64,000 nt of DNA from Pseudomonas segetis (GCF_900188155.1 NZ_FZOG01000004.1:62001-126000); one strand, 5' to 3'; counted from the first letter of the stretch, positions 44,282 through 56,208 are shown. Translations and numbers: made by a program. The notes: generated by a model not told the origin, from the sequence alone.

Positions 44282-47200
44282 GCCTTGATTCCTGCATGGA
44301 GATCCTGCAAGCGGCGCACGGTCTTCTCGGGACCAAACTTCAGCGCTTCACAGATCGCCGCACCCGCCGCCAGGGTGGTTGTGCAGCAAATCCGGTGTTG
44401 CAGGGCGTTACGACGGATCGAGTAGGAGTCAGCAATAGACTGACGCCCCTCAGTGGTATTGATGATCAAGGTAACTTCATCGTTCTTGATCATATCGACA
44501 ACATGCGGACGACCTTCGGTCACCTTGTTGACGCGGCGCACAGGCAAGCCTGCAGCCTCGATCACTTTAGCAGTCCCGGCAGTGGCCACAACCTCGAAGC
44601 CCAGCGCAATCAGGTCACGTGCAACATCAGCCGCCTGCGGCTTGTCATCATCACGCACGCTGATAAAGGCACAGCCAGAGTTTGGCAGGATTTCACTGGC
44701 ACCCAGCTGAGCCTTGCCGAAGGCTTCGCCGAAGCTGTCACCAACGCCCATCACTTCGCCAGTGGACTTCATTTCCGGGCCAAGGATAGGGTCGACACCC
44801 GGGAACTTGGCGAATGGGAAGACCGCTTCCTTGACGCTGAAGAACGGCGGAATGATTTCCTTGGTGAAGCCGATCTCGGCCAATGTCTTGCCCGCCATTA
44901 CCCGGGCAGCCACTTTAGCCAGCGACTCGCCGATGCACTTGGAGACGAACGGCACGGTACGCGATGCACGCGGATTCACTTCGATGACAAAGATGTCTTC
45001 GCCCTGCACAGCCATCTGCACGTTCATCAGGCCGACTACGTTGAGTTCGAGGGCCATTTTCTTGACCTGATCACGGATCTCGTCCTGGATGTGCGCAGGC
45101 AGCGAGTACGGCGGCAGCGAGCACGCCGAGTCACCGGAGTGAACACCGGCCTGCTCGATGTGCTGCATGATTGCGCCGATTACCACTTGCTCACCATCAC
45201 TGACCGCATCGATATCAACTTCGATTGCGCAGTTGAGGAAGTGATCAAGCAATACCGGGCTGTCGTTCGACACCTGAACCGCTTCGCGCATATAGCGACG
45301 CAGCTCGTCTTCCTGGTAGACGATCTCCATGGCCCGACCACCCAACACATAGGATGGACGCACCACCAGCGGATAACCAATGGCTTTCGAGGCCGCAAAG
45401 GCTTCGTCTTCACTGCGCGCAGTGGCATTTGGCGGCTGACGCAGGTTCAGGCGCTCAACCATTTGCTGGAAGCGCTCACGGTCTTCAGCGCGGTCGATGG
45501 CATCCGGGCTGGTACCAATGATCGGCACGCCAGCTTCTTCAAGGGCACGGCACAGCTTCAACGGGGTTTGCCCGCCGTACTGCACGATGACGCCTTTAGG
45601 CTGCTCGACACGGACGATTTCCAGCACGTCTTCCAGGGTCACTGGCTCGAAGTACAGGCGGTCAGAGGTGTCGTAGTCGGTCGATACGGTTTCCGGGTTG
45701 CAGTTGACCATGATGGTCTCGTACCCGTCTTCGCGCATCGCCAGGGCCGCATGTACACAGCAATAGTCGAACTCGATACCCTGGCCAATACGGTTTGGAC
45801 CGCCACCCAGGATCATGATCTTGTCGCGCGTCGACGGATTCGCTTCGCACTCTTCCTCGTAGGTCGAGTACATATAGGCAGTGTCGGTGGCAAACTCGGC
45901 AGCACAGGTATCAACACGCTTATACACCGGCAGCACTTTGAGCTTATGGCGGTGGCTGCGCAGGTTTTTCTCGGTTACACCCAGTAGTTTGGCCAGGCGC
46001 GCATCCGAGAACCCTTTGCGCTTGAGCTTGAACATCACATCACGGTCGATGCTGGTCAGCCCCTGGGTCTTGATCCGCTCTTCATCCTTGATCAGGTCTT
46101 CGATCTGAACCAGGAACCATTCATCGATATTGGTCAGGGCAAAGACTTCTTCAACTGTCTTGCCCGCACGGAAAGCATCACCGATATACCAGATGCGATC
46201 CGCACCCGGCACTGTCAGCTCGCGCTTGAGCGTGCCTTCGCTTTCCGGGTCCTTCAGGTCCAGCTTGGGATCAAGCCCGACGACACCCACCTCAAGGCCG
46301 CGCAAGGCTTTCTGCAGGGATTCCTGGAAGGTACGGCCAATCGCCATGACTTCGCCCACGGACTTCATCTGGGTCGTCAGGCGCGCGTCGGCTTTCGGGA
46401 ATTTCTCGAAGGCAAAACGCGGGATCTTGGTCACGACATAGTCGATAGCCGGCTCGAACGAGGCAGGCGTACGACCGCCGGTGATGTCGTTCGACAGCTC
46501 GTCGAGGGTGTAGCCGACGGCCAGCTTGGCAGCAATCTTGGCAATCGGGAAGCCAGTAGCTTTCGAGGCCAGAGCCGAGGAACGCGACACGCGCGGGTTC
46601 ATCTCGATCACGACCATGCGGCCAGTGTTCGGGCAAATACCGAACTGAACGTTGGAGCCCCCGGTTTCCACGCCGATTTCGCGCAGGACAGCCAGGGAGG
46701 CGTTACGCAGAATCTGGAATTCTTTGTCGGTCAGGGTCTGTGCCGGCGCCACGGTGATGGAGTCACCGGTGTGCACGCCCATAGGGTCAAAGTTTTCAAT
46801 GGTACAGACGATGATGCAGTTGTCCTTTTTATCGCGGACAACCTCCATTTCGTACTCTTTCCAGCCGATCAGGGATTCATCGATCAACAGCTCGCGGGTC
46901 GGCGACAGGTCCAGGCCCCGGGCGCAGATTTCTTCGAACTCTTCGCGGTTGTAGGCAATACCGCCACCGGTGCCGCCCATGGTGAAGGACGGACGAATGA
47001 TGCATGGAAAGCCAACCTTTTCCAGCACCGCGTAGGATTCTTCCATGCTGTGCGCGATACCGGAAACCGGGCACGCCAGGCCGATGTCTTTCATCGCCTT
47101 GTCGAAGCGCGAGCGGTCTTCTGCCTTGTCGATGGTGTCGGCATTGGCACCGATCATCTCAACGCCGAACTTTTCCAGCACGCCGTGTTTTTCAAGATCC

Positions 47201-47499
47201 AGCGCGCAGTTCAGTGCAGTCTGGCCGCCCATGGTTGGCAGCAGTGCATCCGGACGCTCCTTCTCGATAATCTTGGCCACGGTCGACCACTTGATCGGCT
47301 CGATATAGGTGGCGTCAGCCATCGCCGGATCGGTCATGATCGTCGCTGGGTTGGAGTTCACCAGGATGACCCGGAAACCCTCTTCTTTAAGCGCTTTACA
47401 GGCTTGAGCACCCGAATAATCGAACTCACAGGCCTGGCCGATAACAATCGGGCCAGCGCCGAGGATCAGGATGCTTTTTATATCAGTACGTTTTGGCAT
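44278..47499 (-). CDS. carB: Carbamoyl-phosphate synthase large subunit
   Basis: This 1073-aa protein makes carbamoyl phosphate for arginine and pyrimidines. Two homologous ATP-grasp halves are visible: the first begins [22 protein letters not shown], the second [22 protein letters not shown]. The C-terminal MGS-like regulatory domain starts near residue 935 ([11 protein letters not shown]). It follows carA by 38 bases and overlaps greA. Confidence 0.98.
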   Translation of the reverse strand: MPKRTDIKSILILGAGPIVIGQACEFDYSGAQACKALKEEGFRVILVNSNPATIMTDPAMADATYIEPIKWSTVAKIIEKERPDALLPTMGGQTALNCALDLEKHGVLEKFGVEMIGANADTIDKAEDRSRFDKAMKDIGLACPVSGIAHSMEESYAVLEKVGFPCIIRPSFTMGGTGGGIAYNREEFEEICARGLDLSPTRELLIDESLIGWKEYEMEVVRDKKDNCIIVCTIENFDPMGVHTGDSITVAPAQTLTDKEFQILRNASLAVLREIGVETGGSNVQFGICPNTGRMVVIEMNPRVSRSSALASKATGFPIAKIAAKLAVGYTLDELSNDITGGRTPASFEPAIDYVVTKIPRFAFEKFPKADARLTTQMKSVGEVMAIGRTFQESLQKALRGLEVGVVGLDPKLDLKDPESEGTLKRELTVPGADRIWYIGDAFRAGKTVEEVFALTNIDEWFLVQIEDLIKDEERIKTQGLTSIDRDVMFKLKRKGFSDARLAKLLGVTEKNLRSHRHKLKVLPVYKRVDTCAAEFATDTAYMYSTYEEECEANPSTRDKIMILGGGPNRIGQGIEFDYCCVHAALAMREDGYETIMVNCNPETVSTDYDTSDRLYFEPVTLEDVLEIVRVEQPKGVIVQYGGQTPLKLCRALEEAGVPIIGTSPDAIDRAEDRERFQQMVERLNLRQPPNATARSEDEAFAASKAIGYPLVVRPSYVLGGRAMEIVYQEDELRRYMREAVQVSNDSPVLLDHFLNCAIEVDIDAVSDGEQVVIGAIMQHIEQAGVHSGDSACSLPPYSLPAHIQDEIRDQVKKMALELNVVGLMNVQMAVQGEDIFVIEVNPRASRTVPFVSKCIGESLAKVAARVMAGKTLAEIGFTKEIIPPFFSVKEAVFPFAKFPGVDPILGPEMKSTGEVMGVGDSFGEAFGKAQLGASEILPNSGCAFISVRDDDKPQAADVARDLIALGFEVVATAGTAKVIEAAGLPVRRVNKVTEGRPHVVDMIKNDEVTLIINTTEGRQSIADSYSIRRNALQHRICCTTTLAAGAAICEALKFGPEKTVRRLQDLHAGIKA

Positions 47500-47537
47500 T
47501 TTTACTCACTCGAATCCGTTGGTCACAGTCTGCAGGC

Positions 47538-48686
47538 TTAGCGGCGCTTGGCCATGGCTTCGATGAAGCGGTCAAACAGAGGCGCGACGTCGTTCGGGCC
47601 CGGGCTTGCTTCGGGGTGGCCCTGGAAGCTGAACGCGACCTTGTCGGTACGCTCGATGCCCTGCAGCGTGCCATCAAACAACGATTTGTGAATCGCCCTG
47701 ACGTTAGTTGGCAAGGTCGCCTCGTCCACAGCAAAACCGTGGTTCTGGCTGGTGATCATCACAACCCCGGTATCGAGGTCCTGTACCGGATGGTTAGCGC
47801 CGTGGTGGCCATGGCCCATTTTCAGGGTCTTGGCGCCCGAGGCCAGGGCCAGCAGTTGGTGACCGAGACAGATACCGAAAACCGGGATTTCGGTTTCCAA
47901 GACTTCCTTGATCGCCTGGATCGCGTAGTCGCAAGGCTCTGGATCACCCGGGCCGTTGGACAGGAACACACCATCAGGATTCATTGCCAACACTTCGCTG
48001 GCTGGCGTTTGCGCCGGCACAACAGTCACACGGCAGCCGCGAGCCACCAGCATGCGCAGGATGTTCAGCTTGACGCCATAGTCGAAGGCAACCACGTGAT
48101 AAGGCAATTCACTGGCAGGCACTTCAGCGTGGCTGTCGGTTTTCAGGTTCCAGACGGTTGAGCGCCATTCGTACTGCTCGGTGCAGCTCACCACCTTAGC
48201 CAGGTCCATGCCCTTCAGGCCTGGGAAACTGCGCGCCAGCTCCAGGGCTTTTTCCTCGGTGGCATTGTCGCCAACCAGGATGCAGCCATTTTGCGAGCCC
48301 TTTTCACGCAGAATACGGGTCAGGCGACGGGTATCGATATTGGCGATTGCGACAGTACCGTTTTCTTTCAAGTAATCAGGCAGCGATTGCTTGTTGCGCC
48401 AGTTACTGGCGATCAGCGGCAGGTCACGAATAATCAAACCAGCAGCCCAGACGCGGTTCGACTCGGCATCTTCCGGCGTGGTGCCGGTGTTGCCGATATG
48501 CGGATAGGTCAGGGTTACGATTTGCTGGGCATAGGAAGGATCTGTAAGGATTTCCTGATAGCCGGTCATGGCGGTGTTGAAAACCACCTCTCCAATTGTG
48601 TGGCCGTCGGCACCGATGGCCTCGCCACGAAAAATGCTGCCATCAGCAAGGGCCAAAATGGCAGCTTTAGGGGCTGGCTTACTCAA
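47538..48686 (-). CDS. carA: Carbamoyl-phosphate synthase small subunit
   Basis: This 382-aa glutaminase supplies ammonia to CarB. The nucleophilic cysteine is in [15 protein letters not shown]. The start is TTG 48686, preceded by CGGAGG at good spacing. A UUG start has also been described for carA of P. aeruginosa. A candidate promoter lies within the terminator hairpin of dapB. From memory, the published P. aeruginosa carA showed unusual decoding near its 5' end. The N-terminus here ([16 protein letters not shown]) appears a few residues longer than [13 protein letters not shown]. Confidence 0.96.
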   Translation of the reverse strand: MSKPAPKAAILALADGSIFRGEAIGADGHTIGEVVFNTAMTGYQEILTDPSYAQQIVTLTYPHIGNTGTTPEDAESNRVWAAGLIIRDLPLIASNWRNKQSLPDYLKENGTVAIANIDTRRLTRILREKGSQNGCILVGDNATEEKALELARSFPGLKGMDLAKVVSCTEQYEWRSTVWNLKTDSHAEVPASELPYHVVAFDYGVKLNILRMLVARGCRVTVVPAQTPASEVLAMNPDGVFLSNGPGDPEPCDYAIQAIKEVLETEIPVFGICLGHQLLALASGAKTLKMGHGHHGANHPVQDLDTGVVMITSQNHGFAVDEATLPTNVRAIHKSLFDGTLQGIERTDKVAFSFQGHPEASPGPNDVAPLFDRFIEAMAKRR

Positions 48687-48723
48687 GAAAACCTCCGAAA
48701 ATCAAAGCTTGAAGCAAACGCAG

Positions 48724-48751
48724 ATTGTAAAAAAGCGGGATGACGTGTGAA
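48724..48751 (-). promoter_or_regulatory. Possible sigma70 promoter of carAB
   Basis: Read on the minus strand, TTCACA (48751-48746) and TACAAT (48729-48724) are separated by 16 bases, each matching the consensus at five of six positions. The -35 lies exactly in the loop of the dapB terminator. A start near 48716 would give a leader of about 30 nt. Confidence 0.5.
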
Positions 48752-48770
48752 CCGTCATCCCGCTTTTTTT
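48729..48770. terminator. Bidirectional terminator between dapB and carA
   Basis: AGCGGGATGACG and CGTCATCCCGCT flank a seven-base loop, with T runs on both strands. It ends dapB transcription before carA. Confidence 0.9.
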
Positions 48771-48791
48771 ATGAATTCATTCTGCGTAACT

Positions 48792-48809
48792 TTTAGTGGG
48801 CACACTAAA
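48792..48809. repeat. Inverted repeat between dapB and carA
   Basis: TTTAGTG-GGCA-CACTAAA has perfect seven-base arms. CTGC (48782-48785) and GCAG (48810-48813) lie near it on either side. It could be an operator or a second hairpin before the dapB terminator. Confidence 0.4.
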
Positions 48810-48904
48810 GCAGAAAGCTTACAGGAAACTGCATTTTTGGTCCACCCAACTTGAGCTAAAAACCTCAGGATACAGTCAACTTTTTGCCAAGCCCGCCAAA
48901 GCGC

Positions 48905-49732
<828 letters not shown>

Positions 49733-49769
49733 CTACGAGACCAGCTCCTGCGCGGATGCTGCTCAAACG

Positions 49770-49826
49770 AAAAAGCCGCTTAACCCGCAGTTTACTGGGT
49801 AAACCTGCACATTAAGCAGCTTTTTC
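49770..49826 (-). terminator. Terminator after dnaJ
   Basis: Outer arms AAAAGCCGCTTAA and TTAAGCAGCTTTT, with one mismatch, enclose a second stem GCAGTTTAC/GTAAACCTGC. The minus strand ends in a short T run. It separates dnaJ from dapB. Confidence 0.75.
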
Positions 49827-49842
49827 AATACCAGCGACAGAG

Positions 49843-50985
49843 TTACAGGTCGCCAAAGAAACGCTTAACACCCTCAAACCAGCCATTGGCCTTGGGGGAG
49901 TGCGAGCTGTCGCCGTCTATCGACTTGCGGAACTCCTCAAGCAGCTCACGCTGACGGCGATCCAGGTGCACCGGTGTCTCAACCGCGACACGGCACATCA
50001 AGTCACCAGCGCCACCGCCACGTACCGGGGCAACGCCCTTGCCGCGCAGGCGGAACAACTTGCCGGTCTGGGTGCCTTCAGGAATCTTCAGCTTGACCCG
50101 ACCATCCAGCGTCGGCACTTCAAGCTCACCGCCCAAGGCCGCATCAGCAAAGCTGATTGGCACTTCACAATACAAATGCTTGCCATCACGCTGGAAAATC
50201 GCGTGCTCGCGCACATTCACCACAACGTACAGGTCACCTGCCGGACCACCCATCGCGCCCGCTTCGCCCTCGCCCGAGAGCCGGATACGATCACCAGTAT
50301 CAACACCCGCCGGAACCTTGACCGACAAGGTCTTGTGCTCTTCTACACGGCCCTGGCCATGACAAGAATCACATGGATCAGTAATCATCTTGCCGCTGCC
50401 GTTACAGCGCGGACAGGTTTGCTGCACCGAGAAGAAGCCCTGCTGCATGCGCACCTGGCCGATACCGCCACAGGTGGTACAGGTCACAGGCGTCGTGCCC
50501 TTCTTCGCGCCGGAGCCATCGCAGGTCTTGCAGTTTGCCAGCGTCGGCACGCGAATGGTCACGGTAGTGCCGCGCACGGCTTCTTCAAGATCCAGCTCAA
50601 GGGTGTAGCGCAAATCGCTGCCGCGCTGTGCACCACCACGCCCCCGGCCGCCAGCTCCCGCCGCACCGCCGAAGAAGTCGCTGAATACATCACCGAAAAT
50701 ATCGGAGAAGTTGGCACCGCCAAAGCCTGCACCACCAGCACCAGCGCCACCCATGCTTGGATCAACACCGGCATGGCCGTACTGATCGTAGGCGGCGCGC
50801 TTGCTCGAATCGGACAGGACTTCGTAAGCCTCGTTGGCTTCCTTGAACTTTTCTTCCGAGACTTTATCGTCAGGATTACGGTCCGGGTGATGCTTCATCG
50901 CCAGGCGTCGGTAAGCTTTCTTCAGCTCAGCTTCGCTGGCGCCGCGCTCAACACCGAGCACCTCGTAATAGTCACGTTTAGACAT
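49843..50985 (-). CDS. dnaJ: Chaperone DnaJ
   Basis: This 380-aa co-chaperone stimulates DnaK ATPase. The J domain contains HPD in [13 protein letters not shown] Gly/Phe/Ala-rich linker follows (about residues 76-125). Four zinc repeats are visible: [24 protein letters not shown] and CDSCHGQG. A normal DnaJ length and a clean ATG 50985. Confidence 0.98.
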   Translation of the reverse strand: MSKRDYYEVLGVERGASEAELKKAYRRLAMKHHPDRNPDDKVSEEKFKEANEAYEVLSDSSKRAAYDQYGHAGVDPSMGGAGAGGAGFGGANFSDIFGDVFSDFFGGAAGAGGRGRGGAQRGSDLRYTLELDLEEAVRGTTVTIRVPTLANCKTCDGSGAKKGTTPVTCTTCGGIGQVRMQQGFFSVQQTCPRCNGSGKMITDPCDSCHGQGRVEEHKTLSVKVPAGVDTGDRIRLSGEGEAGAMGGPAGDLYVVVNVREHAIFQRDGKHLYCEVPISFADAALGGELEVPTLDGRVKLKIPEGTQTGKLFRLRGKGVAPVRGGGAGDLMCRVAVETPVHLDRRQRELLEEFRKSIDGDSSHSPKANGWFEGVKRFFGDL

Positions 50986-51077
50986 AAATCCTCAACACCT
51001 CGAACAAATCGTTAAAAAGCTATCGCACCTGCGTCTCTGATTAACGCCTTGCAAATCATTCCCTCCAGACACGCCAA

Positions 51078-51097
51078 CGCGGGAGCAAGCTCCCGCG
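51078..51097. repeat. REP-like hairpin between dnaK and dnaJ
   Basis: CGCGGGAG-CAAG-CTCCCGCG is a perfect 8-bp stem of the GC-rich type that recurs between genes in fluorescent pseudomonads. It lacks a T run. It may stabilise the upstream dnaK message or be a mobile REP remnant. Confidence 0.55.
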
Positions 51098-51190
51098 CGG
51101 CGGATCATACAGGTTGTGACTCACGCCACAACCGGCTGGAGCCTTAACGCATCGTTGAAACCACCAAGGATGCGCCTAGCAAGCTTGCGC

Positions 51191-53107
51191 TTACTTGTTG
51201 TCTTTAACTTCTTCAAACTCAGCATCAACAACGTCATCGGCAGCGCCTTGATCATTGCCTTCTGGCTGGGCTTCAGCACCAGGCTGTGGCTGCTCGGCAT
51301 ACATCTTCTGCGCCAGTGGTGCAGTCGCTTCCGAGAGTGCCGCCACCTTGGCGTCGATCTCTTCCTTGCTGTCGCCTTTGACTGCAACTTCGAGTTCGCC
51401 AATGGCTTTCTCGATAGTCGCTTTTTCTTCCTCGGTGGCCTTGTCGCCAGCCTCGGTGATCATTTTGCGGGTTGCGTGAACCAGTTGGTCGCCCTGGTTA
51501 CGTGCAGTGGCCAGCTCTTCAAACTTGCGATCTTCCTCGGCATTGGCTTCGGCATCACGCACCATTTGCTCGATTTCTTCCTCGGACAGACCCGAGTTAG
51601 CCTTGATCACGATCGACTGAGTCTTGCCAGTCGCCTTGTCTTTGGCGCCTACGTGCAGGATACCGTTGGCATCGATGTCGAAGGTTACTTCGATCTGCGG
51701 CACGCCACGTGGAGCTGGTGGAATCTCGGCCAGATCGAACTTGCCCAGCGACTTGTTCTGCGAAGCTTGCTTGCGCTCGCCCTGCAGCACGTGAATAGTC
51801 ACCGCGCTCTGGTTGTCATCAGCAGTCGAGAACACTTGCGACTTCTTGGTCGGAATCGTGGTGTTTTTCTCGATCAAGGCAGTCATCACACCGCCCATGG
51901 TTTCGATACCCAGGGTCAGAGGCGATACGTCGAGCAGCAGCACGTCCTTGACGTCGCCAGCCAGAACCGCACCCTGAATTGCCGCGCCCATGGCAACAGC
52001 TTCGTCCGGGTTGACGTCCTTGCGAGCTTCTTTACCGAAGAAGTCAGTTACCAACTTCTGTACCAACGGCATGCGAGTCTGGCCACCGACCAGGATCACG
52101 TCGTTGATCGCACCGACATCAACGCCTGCGTCTTTCAACGCCATGCGGCAAGGTTCGATGGTGCGCTGAACAAGGTCTTCAACCAGCGACTCGAGCTTGG
52201 AGCGCGAGATCTTCACGTTCAAGTGCTTAGGACCGGACGCATCTGCGGTGATGTACGGCAGGTTTACGTCAGTCTGCTGGCTCGAGGACAGCTCGATCTT
52301 GGCCTTCTCGGCAGCTTCCTTCAGGCGCTGCATGGCCAGCGGATCACCTTTGAGGTTCATGCCGCTTTCTTTCTTGAATTCGTCGACGAGGTAGTCGATC
52401 AAACGAATATCGAAGTCCTCACCACCGAGGAAGGTGTCGCCGTTGGTCGCCAACACTTCGAACTGGTGCTCGCCATCAACTTCGGCAATTTCGATAACCG
52501 AAACGTCGAACGTACCACCACCCAAGTCATAAACGATGACAGTGTGGTCACCCTTGGCCTTGTCCATACCGTAGGCCAGAGCGGCTGCGGTTGGTTCGTT
52601 GATGATGCGCTTGACGTCCAGACCCGCAATACGGCCGGCATCTTTGGTCGCCTGACGCTGACTGTCGTTGAAGTAGGCCGGAACAGTGATCACGGCTTCA
52701 GTGACCGCTTCACCCAGATAGTCTTCGGCAGTCTTCTTCATCTTTTTCAAGATTTCAGCCGAGATCTGTGGCGGCGCCATTTTCTGATCGTTTACTTCAA
52801 CCCAGGCGTCCGCATTGTCAGCTTTGACAATTTTGTACGGCACCATCTGGATATCTTTCTGTACAACTTCTTCGTCAAAACGACGACCAATCAAACGCTT
52901 GACCGCGTACAGGGTGTTATGCGGATTGGTCACTGCTTGACGCTTGGCCGACTGGCCCACCAGGATTTCGCCATCGTTTGCATAAGCAATGATCGATGGA
53001 GTGGTGCGCGCGCCTTCGGCGTTTTCAATAACTTTAGCTTTGCCGTTTTCAAGAACGGAGACGCAGGAGTTGGTTGTCCCCAGGTCAATACCGATAATTT
53101 TACCCAT
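51191..53107 (-). CDS. dnaK: Chaperone DnaK
   Basis: This 638-aa Hsp70 begins [19 protein letters not shown] and contains [14 protein letters not shown] and [16 protein letters not shown], then the substrate domain and the lid ending in an acidic tail ([15 protein letters not shown]). ATG 53107 is chosen, giving the usual length. Eleven further in-frame residues upstream are not conserved. It has its own sigma32 promoter overlapping the grpE stop. Confidence 0.98.
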   Translation of the reverse strand: MGKIIGIDLGTTNSCVSVLENGKAKVIENAEGARTTPSIIAYANDGEILVGQSAKRQAVTNPHNTLYAVKRLIGRRFDEEVVQKDIQMVPYKIVKADNADAWVEVNDQKMAPPQISAEILKKMKKTAEDYLGEAVTEAVITVPAYFNDSQRQATKDAGRIAGLDVKRIINEPTAAALAYGMDKAKGDHTVIVYDLGGGTFDVSVIEIAEVDGEHQFEVLATNGDTFLGGEDFDIRLIDYLVDEFKKESGMNLKGDPLAMQRLKEAAEKAKIELSSSQQTDVNLPYITADASGPKHLNVKISRSKLESLVEDLVQRTIEPCRMALKDAGVDVGAINDVILVGGQTRMPLVQKLVTDFFGKEARKDVNPDEAVAMGAAIQGAVLAGDVKDVLLLDVSPLTLGIETMGGVMTALIEKNTTIPTKKSQVFSTADDNQSAVTIHVLQGERKQASQNKSLGKFDLAEIPPAPRGVPQIEVTFDIDANGILHVGAKDKATGKTQSIVIKANSGLSEEEIEQMVRDAEANAEEDRKFEELATARNQGDQLVHATRKMITEAGDKATEEEKATIEKAIGELEVAVKGDSKEEIDAKVAALSEATAPLAQKMYAEQPQPGAEAQPEGNDQGAADDVVDAEFEEVKDNK

Positions 53108-53182
53108 GTTTACTCTCCCGAAACTTTGATAATTGCGCACTGGCTCTAAGACAGTTGCGCTAGCACTAAAACGCTTGGTTGT

Positions 53183-53211
53183 TTAATGGGGGCTTAAAAA
53201 TTAATTTCAAG
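53183..53211 (-). promoter_or_regulatory. Sigma32 promoter of dnaK
   Basis: On the minus strand CTTGAAA (53211-53205) and CCCCCATTAA (53192-53183) match the heat-shock consensus with a spacing of 12-13 bases. The -35 overlaps the grpE stop codon. Confidence 0.8.
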
Positions 53212-53776
53212 CCTTTTCATCGATTGATGGTGTCGGAGCGGCGGGCGCCTTGCTCACTACAACCATCGCTGGACGCAACAAACGACCGTGCAACTGGTAA
53301 CCCTTCTGGAACACCTGGATCACACTGTTTGGCTCCAGGGTCTCGCTTTCCTGCATCGCCATTGCCTGGTGCAACTCCGGGTTGAACGGCTGGCCATGCG
53401 GATCAATCGCTTCCAACTGGTAGCGCGACAGCGTGTCACGGAACAACTTGAGGGTTAACTCCATGCCTTCACGCACTGCCTTGATCGCCTCATCGTCCGG
53501 GCTCGACAGCTCAAGGCCGCGTTCCAGACTGTCGACAACCGGTAGCAGGTCGTTGGCAAACTTCTCCAAGGCAAACTTGTGTGCCTTCTCAACATCCTGA
53601 TCTGCACGACGGCGTACGTTTTGCAAATCAGCAGCCATGCGCAGCGATTGATCCTGCGCAGTAGCCAACTGCTCTTCCAGCGTTTGCACGCGAGCAGCCA
53701 ACTCATCACCCGGCGTGGCATCCACTGCTGCTTCTGCCTCGGGAATCTGCGTATCCAGGGTCTGTTCGTCAGCCAT
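53207..53776 (-). CDS. grpE: Nucleotide exchange factor GrpE
   Basis: This 189-aa exchange factor releases ADP from DnaK. A long N-terminal coiled coil ([20 protein letters not shown]) leads to the beta domain with [14 protein letters not shown] and [21 protein letters not shown]. It begins the grpE-dnaK-dnaJ cluster and is divergent from recN. Confidence 0.97.
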   Translation of the reverse strand: MADEQTLDTQIPEAEAAVDATPGDELAARVQTLEEQLATAQDQSLRMAADLQNVRRRADQDVEKAHKFALEKFANDLLPVVDSLERGLELSSPDDEAIKAVREGMELTLKLFRDTLSRYQLEAIDPHGQPFNPELHQAMAMQESETLEPNSVIQVFQKGYQLHGRLLRPAMVVVSKAPAAPTPSIDEKA

Positions 53777-53830
53777 GCCTCATTTCTCCTCTAAATAACC
53801 GGCGTAAGTCTTAATTCACGCTTCTGCCCC

Positions 53831-53862
53831 TTATATGGGGGCGGTTTTTACTGCTTCAAGGG
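53831..53862 (-). promoter_or_regulatory. Sigma32 promoter of grpE
   Basis: On the minus strand CCCTTGAAG (53862-53854) and CCCCCATATAA (53841-53831) match the heat-shock consensus with about 12-14 bases between the core elements. The grpE start is about 50 bases downstream. Confidence 0.85.
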
Positions 53863-53930
53863 CAAAACGCCCGCAAATACCAAGATTAAACACAGGCCGC
53901 ACAAGGATATTGCCAGCAACGAAAAAACTA

Positions 53931-53946
53931 CTGTATAAATAACCAT
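53931..53946 (+). promoter_or_regulatory. Partial LexA box before recN
   Basis: CTGTATAAATAACCAT has a perfect left half of the LexA consensus (CTGTATA) but ends CCAT rather than ACAG. It lies 25 bases before the recN ATG. recN belongs to the SOS regulon in Pseudomonas. Confidence 0.45.
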
Positions 53947-53970
53947 ATCAAACACCTCGGAGACCTCACC

Positions 53971-55644
53971 ATGCTGGTGCACCTGTCCGTACACAATTAC
54001 GCAATCGTTGAGCATCTCGATCTAGAGCTGGAGCGCGGCATGAGCGTAATCAGCGGCGAGACAGGTGCAGGCAAGTCGATCATGCTCGACGCACTCGGCC
54101 TGACCCTGGGCGACCGTGCAGACAGCGGCGTCGTGCGTCCCGGCGCAGACAAGGCCGACATCCTCGCCAGCTTCGACCTTGATGACATCCCCGAGGCCCG
54201 CGCCTGGCTGGCAGAGCGCGACCTGGACAATGACGGCCCCTGCATTTTACGCCGGGTGATCACCGCAGAAGGCCGCTCACGTGGCTACATCAATGGATCA
54301 CCCTGCCCCCAGGCCGACCTGAAGGCCCTTGGCGAGCTACTGATTGATATTCACAGCCAACACGAGCATCAATCACTGCTCAAGGCTGAAACCCATCGCC
54401 GCCTGCTCGATGAGTTTGCCGGCAGCCAGGAACTGGCTCGCCAGGTATCACTGGCAGCACAACGCTGGAAACAAACCCGGAACGAGCTGGAACGCATTTC
54501 CAGCATCGGCGATGAACAACGCGCGCGCCACCAGTTGCTCAGCTACCAACTCGAAGAACTGGACAACCTGGGCCTGGTCGACAACGAACTGGAGCAACTT
54601 GAGCAGGAGCACAAGAACCTGACCAACGCCGAAAGCCTGCTCAGCGCCTGCCGCCAGGTATTGGAGCTTTGCAGCGAGAGCGACGCAGGCAACGTACTGT
54701 CAGCCCTCACAGGCAGCCTCAACCGTCTGAGCAGTTTCCAGGGCCAGCCCGGGGCGCTGACAGAAGCCAGTAATATGCTCGCCAATGCCCAGATTCAAGT
54801 CGAAGAAGCCGTTGGCGAACTCAATCGCTTTATTGATCATTTCGATGCCGACCCGGAGCGCCTGCAAACCCTCGAAGAACGCCTCGATGCTATCTATACA
54901 CTGGCGCGCAAACACCGGATCCAGCCCGACCAGCTGCCGCACATGCAGCAACAGCTGTTCGATGAAATCGAAACCCTCAACGCCGACGACCAGGCAGCAG
55001 AGCGCCTGAGCGAGGAACTCAGCGCATTCGAGCGCCATTATCAGGAAAAAGCCGCAGAGCTCAGCCGCCTGCGCAACAAAGGTGCCGACAAGCTCGGCAA
55101 GGCGGTCCAAAAGGAAATGCAAACCCTCGGCATGCCCGGTGGACGCTTTAGCATCCAGCTGCATGCCAGCAGCAGCCCCGAACCGCAGGTCAACGGTTTG
55201 GAGCAGGTTGAGTTTCTGGTCAGCGCCAACCCGGGCCAGCCACTCAAGGCCCTGGCCAAAGTAGCTTCGGGCGGCGAGCTCTCCCGTATCAGCCTGGCCA
55301 TCCAAGTCATCACCGCGCAAACGTCACGGGTACCAACCCTGGTATTCGACGAAGTTGACGTGGGCATTGGCGGCCCGACTGCCGAGGTCGTCGGCCAGCT
55401 ACTGCGCCGCCTGGGCGATCGCGGGCAAGTTCTGACCGTCACCCATCTGCCACAGGTTGCGGCGCAGGGGCACCAGCATCTGTTCGTGCACAAGGCGCGT
55501 GGCAATGACGCCACTCGCACCGCAGTGAGCAAATTGAGCAACGATCAACGTATTGAAGAGATCGCCCGGATGCTCGGCGGCGTCGACCTGACCGATGAAT
55601 CCATCGCACACGCCCGACAAATGGTCAGCAGCGCCCAAGCCTGA
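53971..55644 (+). CDS. recN: DNA repair protein RecN
   Basis: This 557-aa SMC-like ATPase acts in double-strand break repair. Walker A is GETGAGKSIMLDAL, the signature KVASGGELSRISLAIQV and Walker B LVFDEVDVGIGG. Coiled coils fill the middle (about residues 160-360). CGGAG precedes the ATG. A degenerate LexA site lies just upstream. Confidence 0.97.
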   Translation: MLVHLSVHNYAIVEHLDLELERGMSVISGETGAGKSIMLDALGLTLGDRADSGVVRPGADKADILASFDLDDIPEARAWLAERDLDNDGPCILRRVITAEGRSRGYINGSPCPQADLKALGELLIDIHSQHEHQSLLKAETHRRLLDEFAGSQELARQVSLAAQRWKQTRNELERISSIGDEQRARHQLLSYQLEELDNLGLVDNELEQLEQEHKNLTNAESLLSACRQVLELCSESDAGNVLSALTGSLNRLSSFQGQPGALTEASNMLANAQIQVEEAVGELNRFIDHFDADPERLQTLEERLDAIYTLARKHRIQPDQLPHMQQQLFDEIETLNADDQAAERLSEELSAFERHYQEKAAELSRLRNKGADKLGKAVQKEMQTLGMPGGRFSIQLHASSSPEPQVNGLEQVEFLVSANPGQPLKALAKVASGGELSRISLAIQVITAQTSRVPTLVFDEVDVGIGGPTAEVVGQLLRRLGDRGQVLTVTHLPQVAAQGHQHLFVHKARGNDATRTAVSKLSNDQRIEEIARMLGGVDLTDESIAHARQMVSSAQA

Positions 55645-55659
55645 GTGCACTCAGTCCAT

Positions 55660-55689
55660 AAAAAAGGCGACCAACGGGTCGCCTTTTTT
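55660..55689. terminator. Bidirectional terminator between recN and fur
   Basis: AAAAAAGGCGACC and GGTCGCCTTTTTT flank AACG. It serves convergent recN (plus) and fur (minus). Confidence 0.92.
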
Positions 55690-55750
55690 GCATCACGACG
55701 CGAACAAATCGCACCAGGCAAGGAGCTTCAGGGTTGCCCCGGAAGATCTA

Positions 55751-56155
55751 TCAACGTTTTTTACGTACGTAGAGCACTAGATTGTGGTCTACGAGCTCAA
55801 AGCCATGCTCGCTTACAATTTCTTTTTGACGCTTTTCAATCTCGGAGTCGACAAACTCGATCACCTCGCCAGAATCCACACAAACCATATGGTCATGGTG
55901 GCCGCCATCGGCTAGTTCAAACACTGCATGGCCGCCATCGAAGTTATGACGAACAACCAGGCCTGCGGCCTCAAATTGCGTCAACACCCGGTAAACAGTG
56001 GCCAAACCAACGTCCTCACCCGCCTCCATCAGCGATTTGTAGACATCCTCTGCACTCATGTGGCGCTGACCTGCAGAATCCAGCATTTGCAGGATTTTCA
56101 CCCGTGGTAGGGTTACTTTCAGGCCAACCTTGCGTAGTTCGTTATTTTCAACCAT
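55751..56155 (-). CDS. fur: Ferric uptake regulator Fur
   Basis: This 134-aa iron-responsive repressor has the winged helix (LRKVGLKVTLPRVKILQML, then VGLATVYRVLTQFEAAGLV) and the metal-binding HHDHMVCVDSGEVIEF. It has few cysteines, as in P. aeruginosa Fur, rather than the CxxC pairs of the E. coli protein. It is divergent from bamE, and the short gap contains an inverted repeat GGAAGC/GCTTCC (56171-56191). Confidence 0.98.
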   Translation of the reverse strand: MVENNELRKVGLKVTLPRVKILQMLDSAGQRHMSAEDVYKSLMEAGEDVGLATVYRVLTQFEAAGLVVRHNFDGGHAVFELADGGHHDHMVCVDSGEVIEFVDSEIEKRQKEIVSEHGFELVDHNLVLYVRKKR

Positions 56156-56179
56156 GGTCTGCTTTCTCGAGGAAGCGGT

Positions 56180-56208
56180 TTCGCAGCTTCCCTTATTACG
56201 GGTATGAT
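56180..56208 (+). promoter_or_regulatory. Possible sigma70 promoter of bamE
   Basis: TTCGCA (56180-56185) and TATGAT (56203-56208) are spaced by 17 bases, upstream of ATG 56253. The -35 lies in the loop of the GGAAGC/GCTTCC inverted repeat shared with the fur leader. Confidence 0.5.

Noticed and set aside
44266..45987. A 573-codon open frame opposite carB
   Set aside because: Antisense shadow of the certain carB gene, without recognisable features.
51116..53149. A 677-codon open frame opposite dnaK
   Set aside because: Long antisense frames over dnaK are a known artefact of its codon bias. No domain or start signal supports it.
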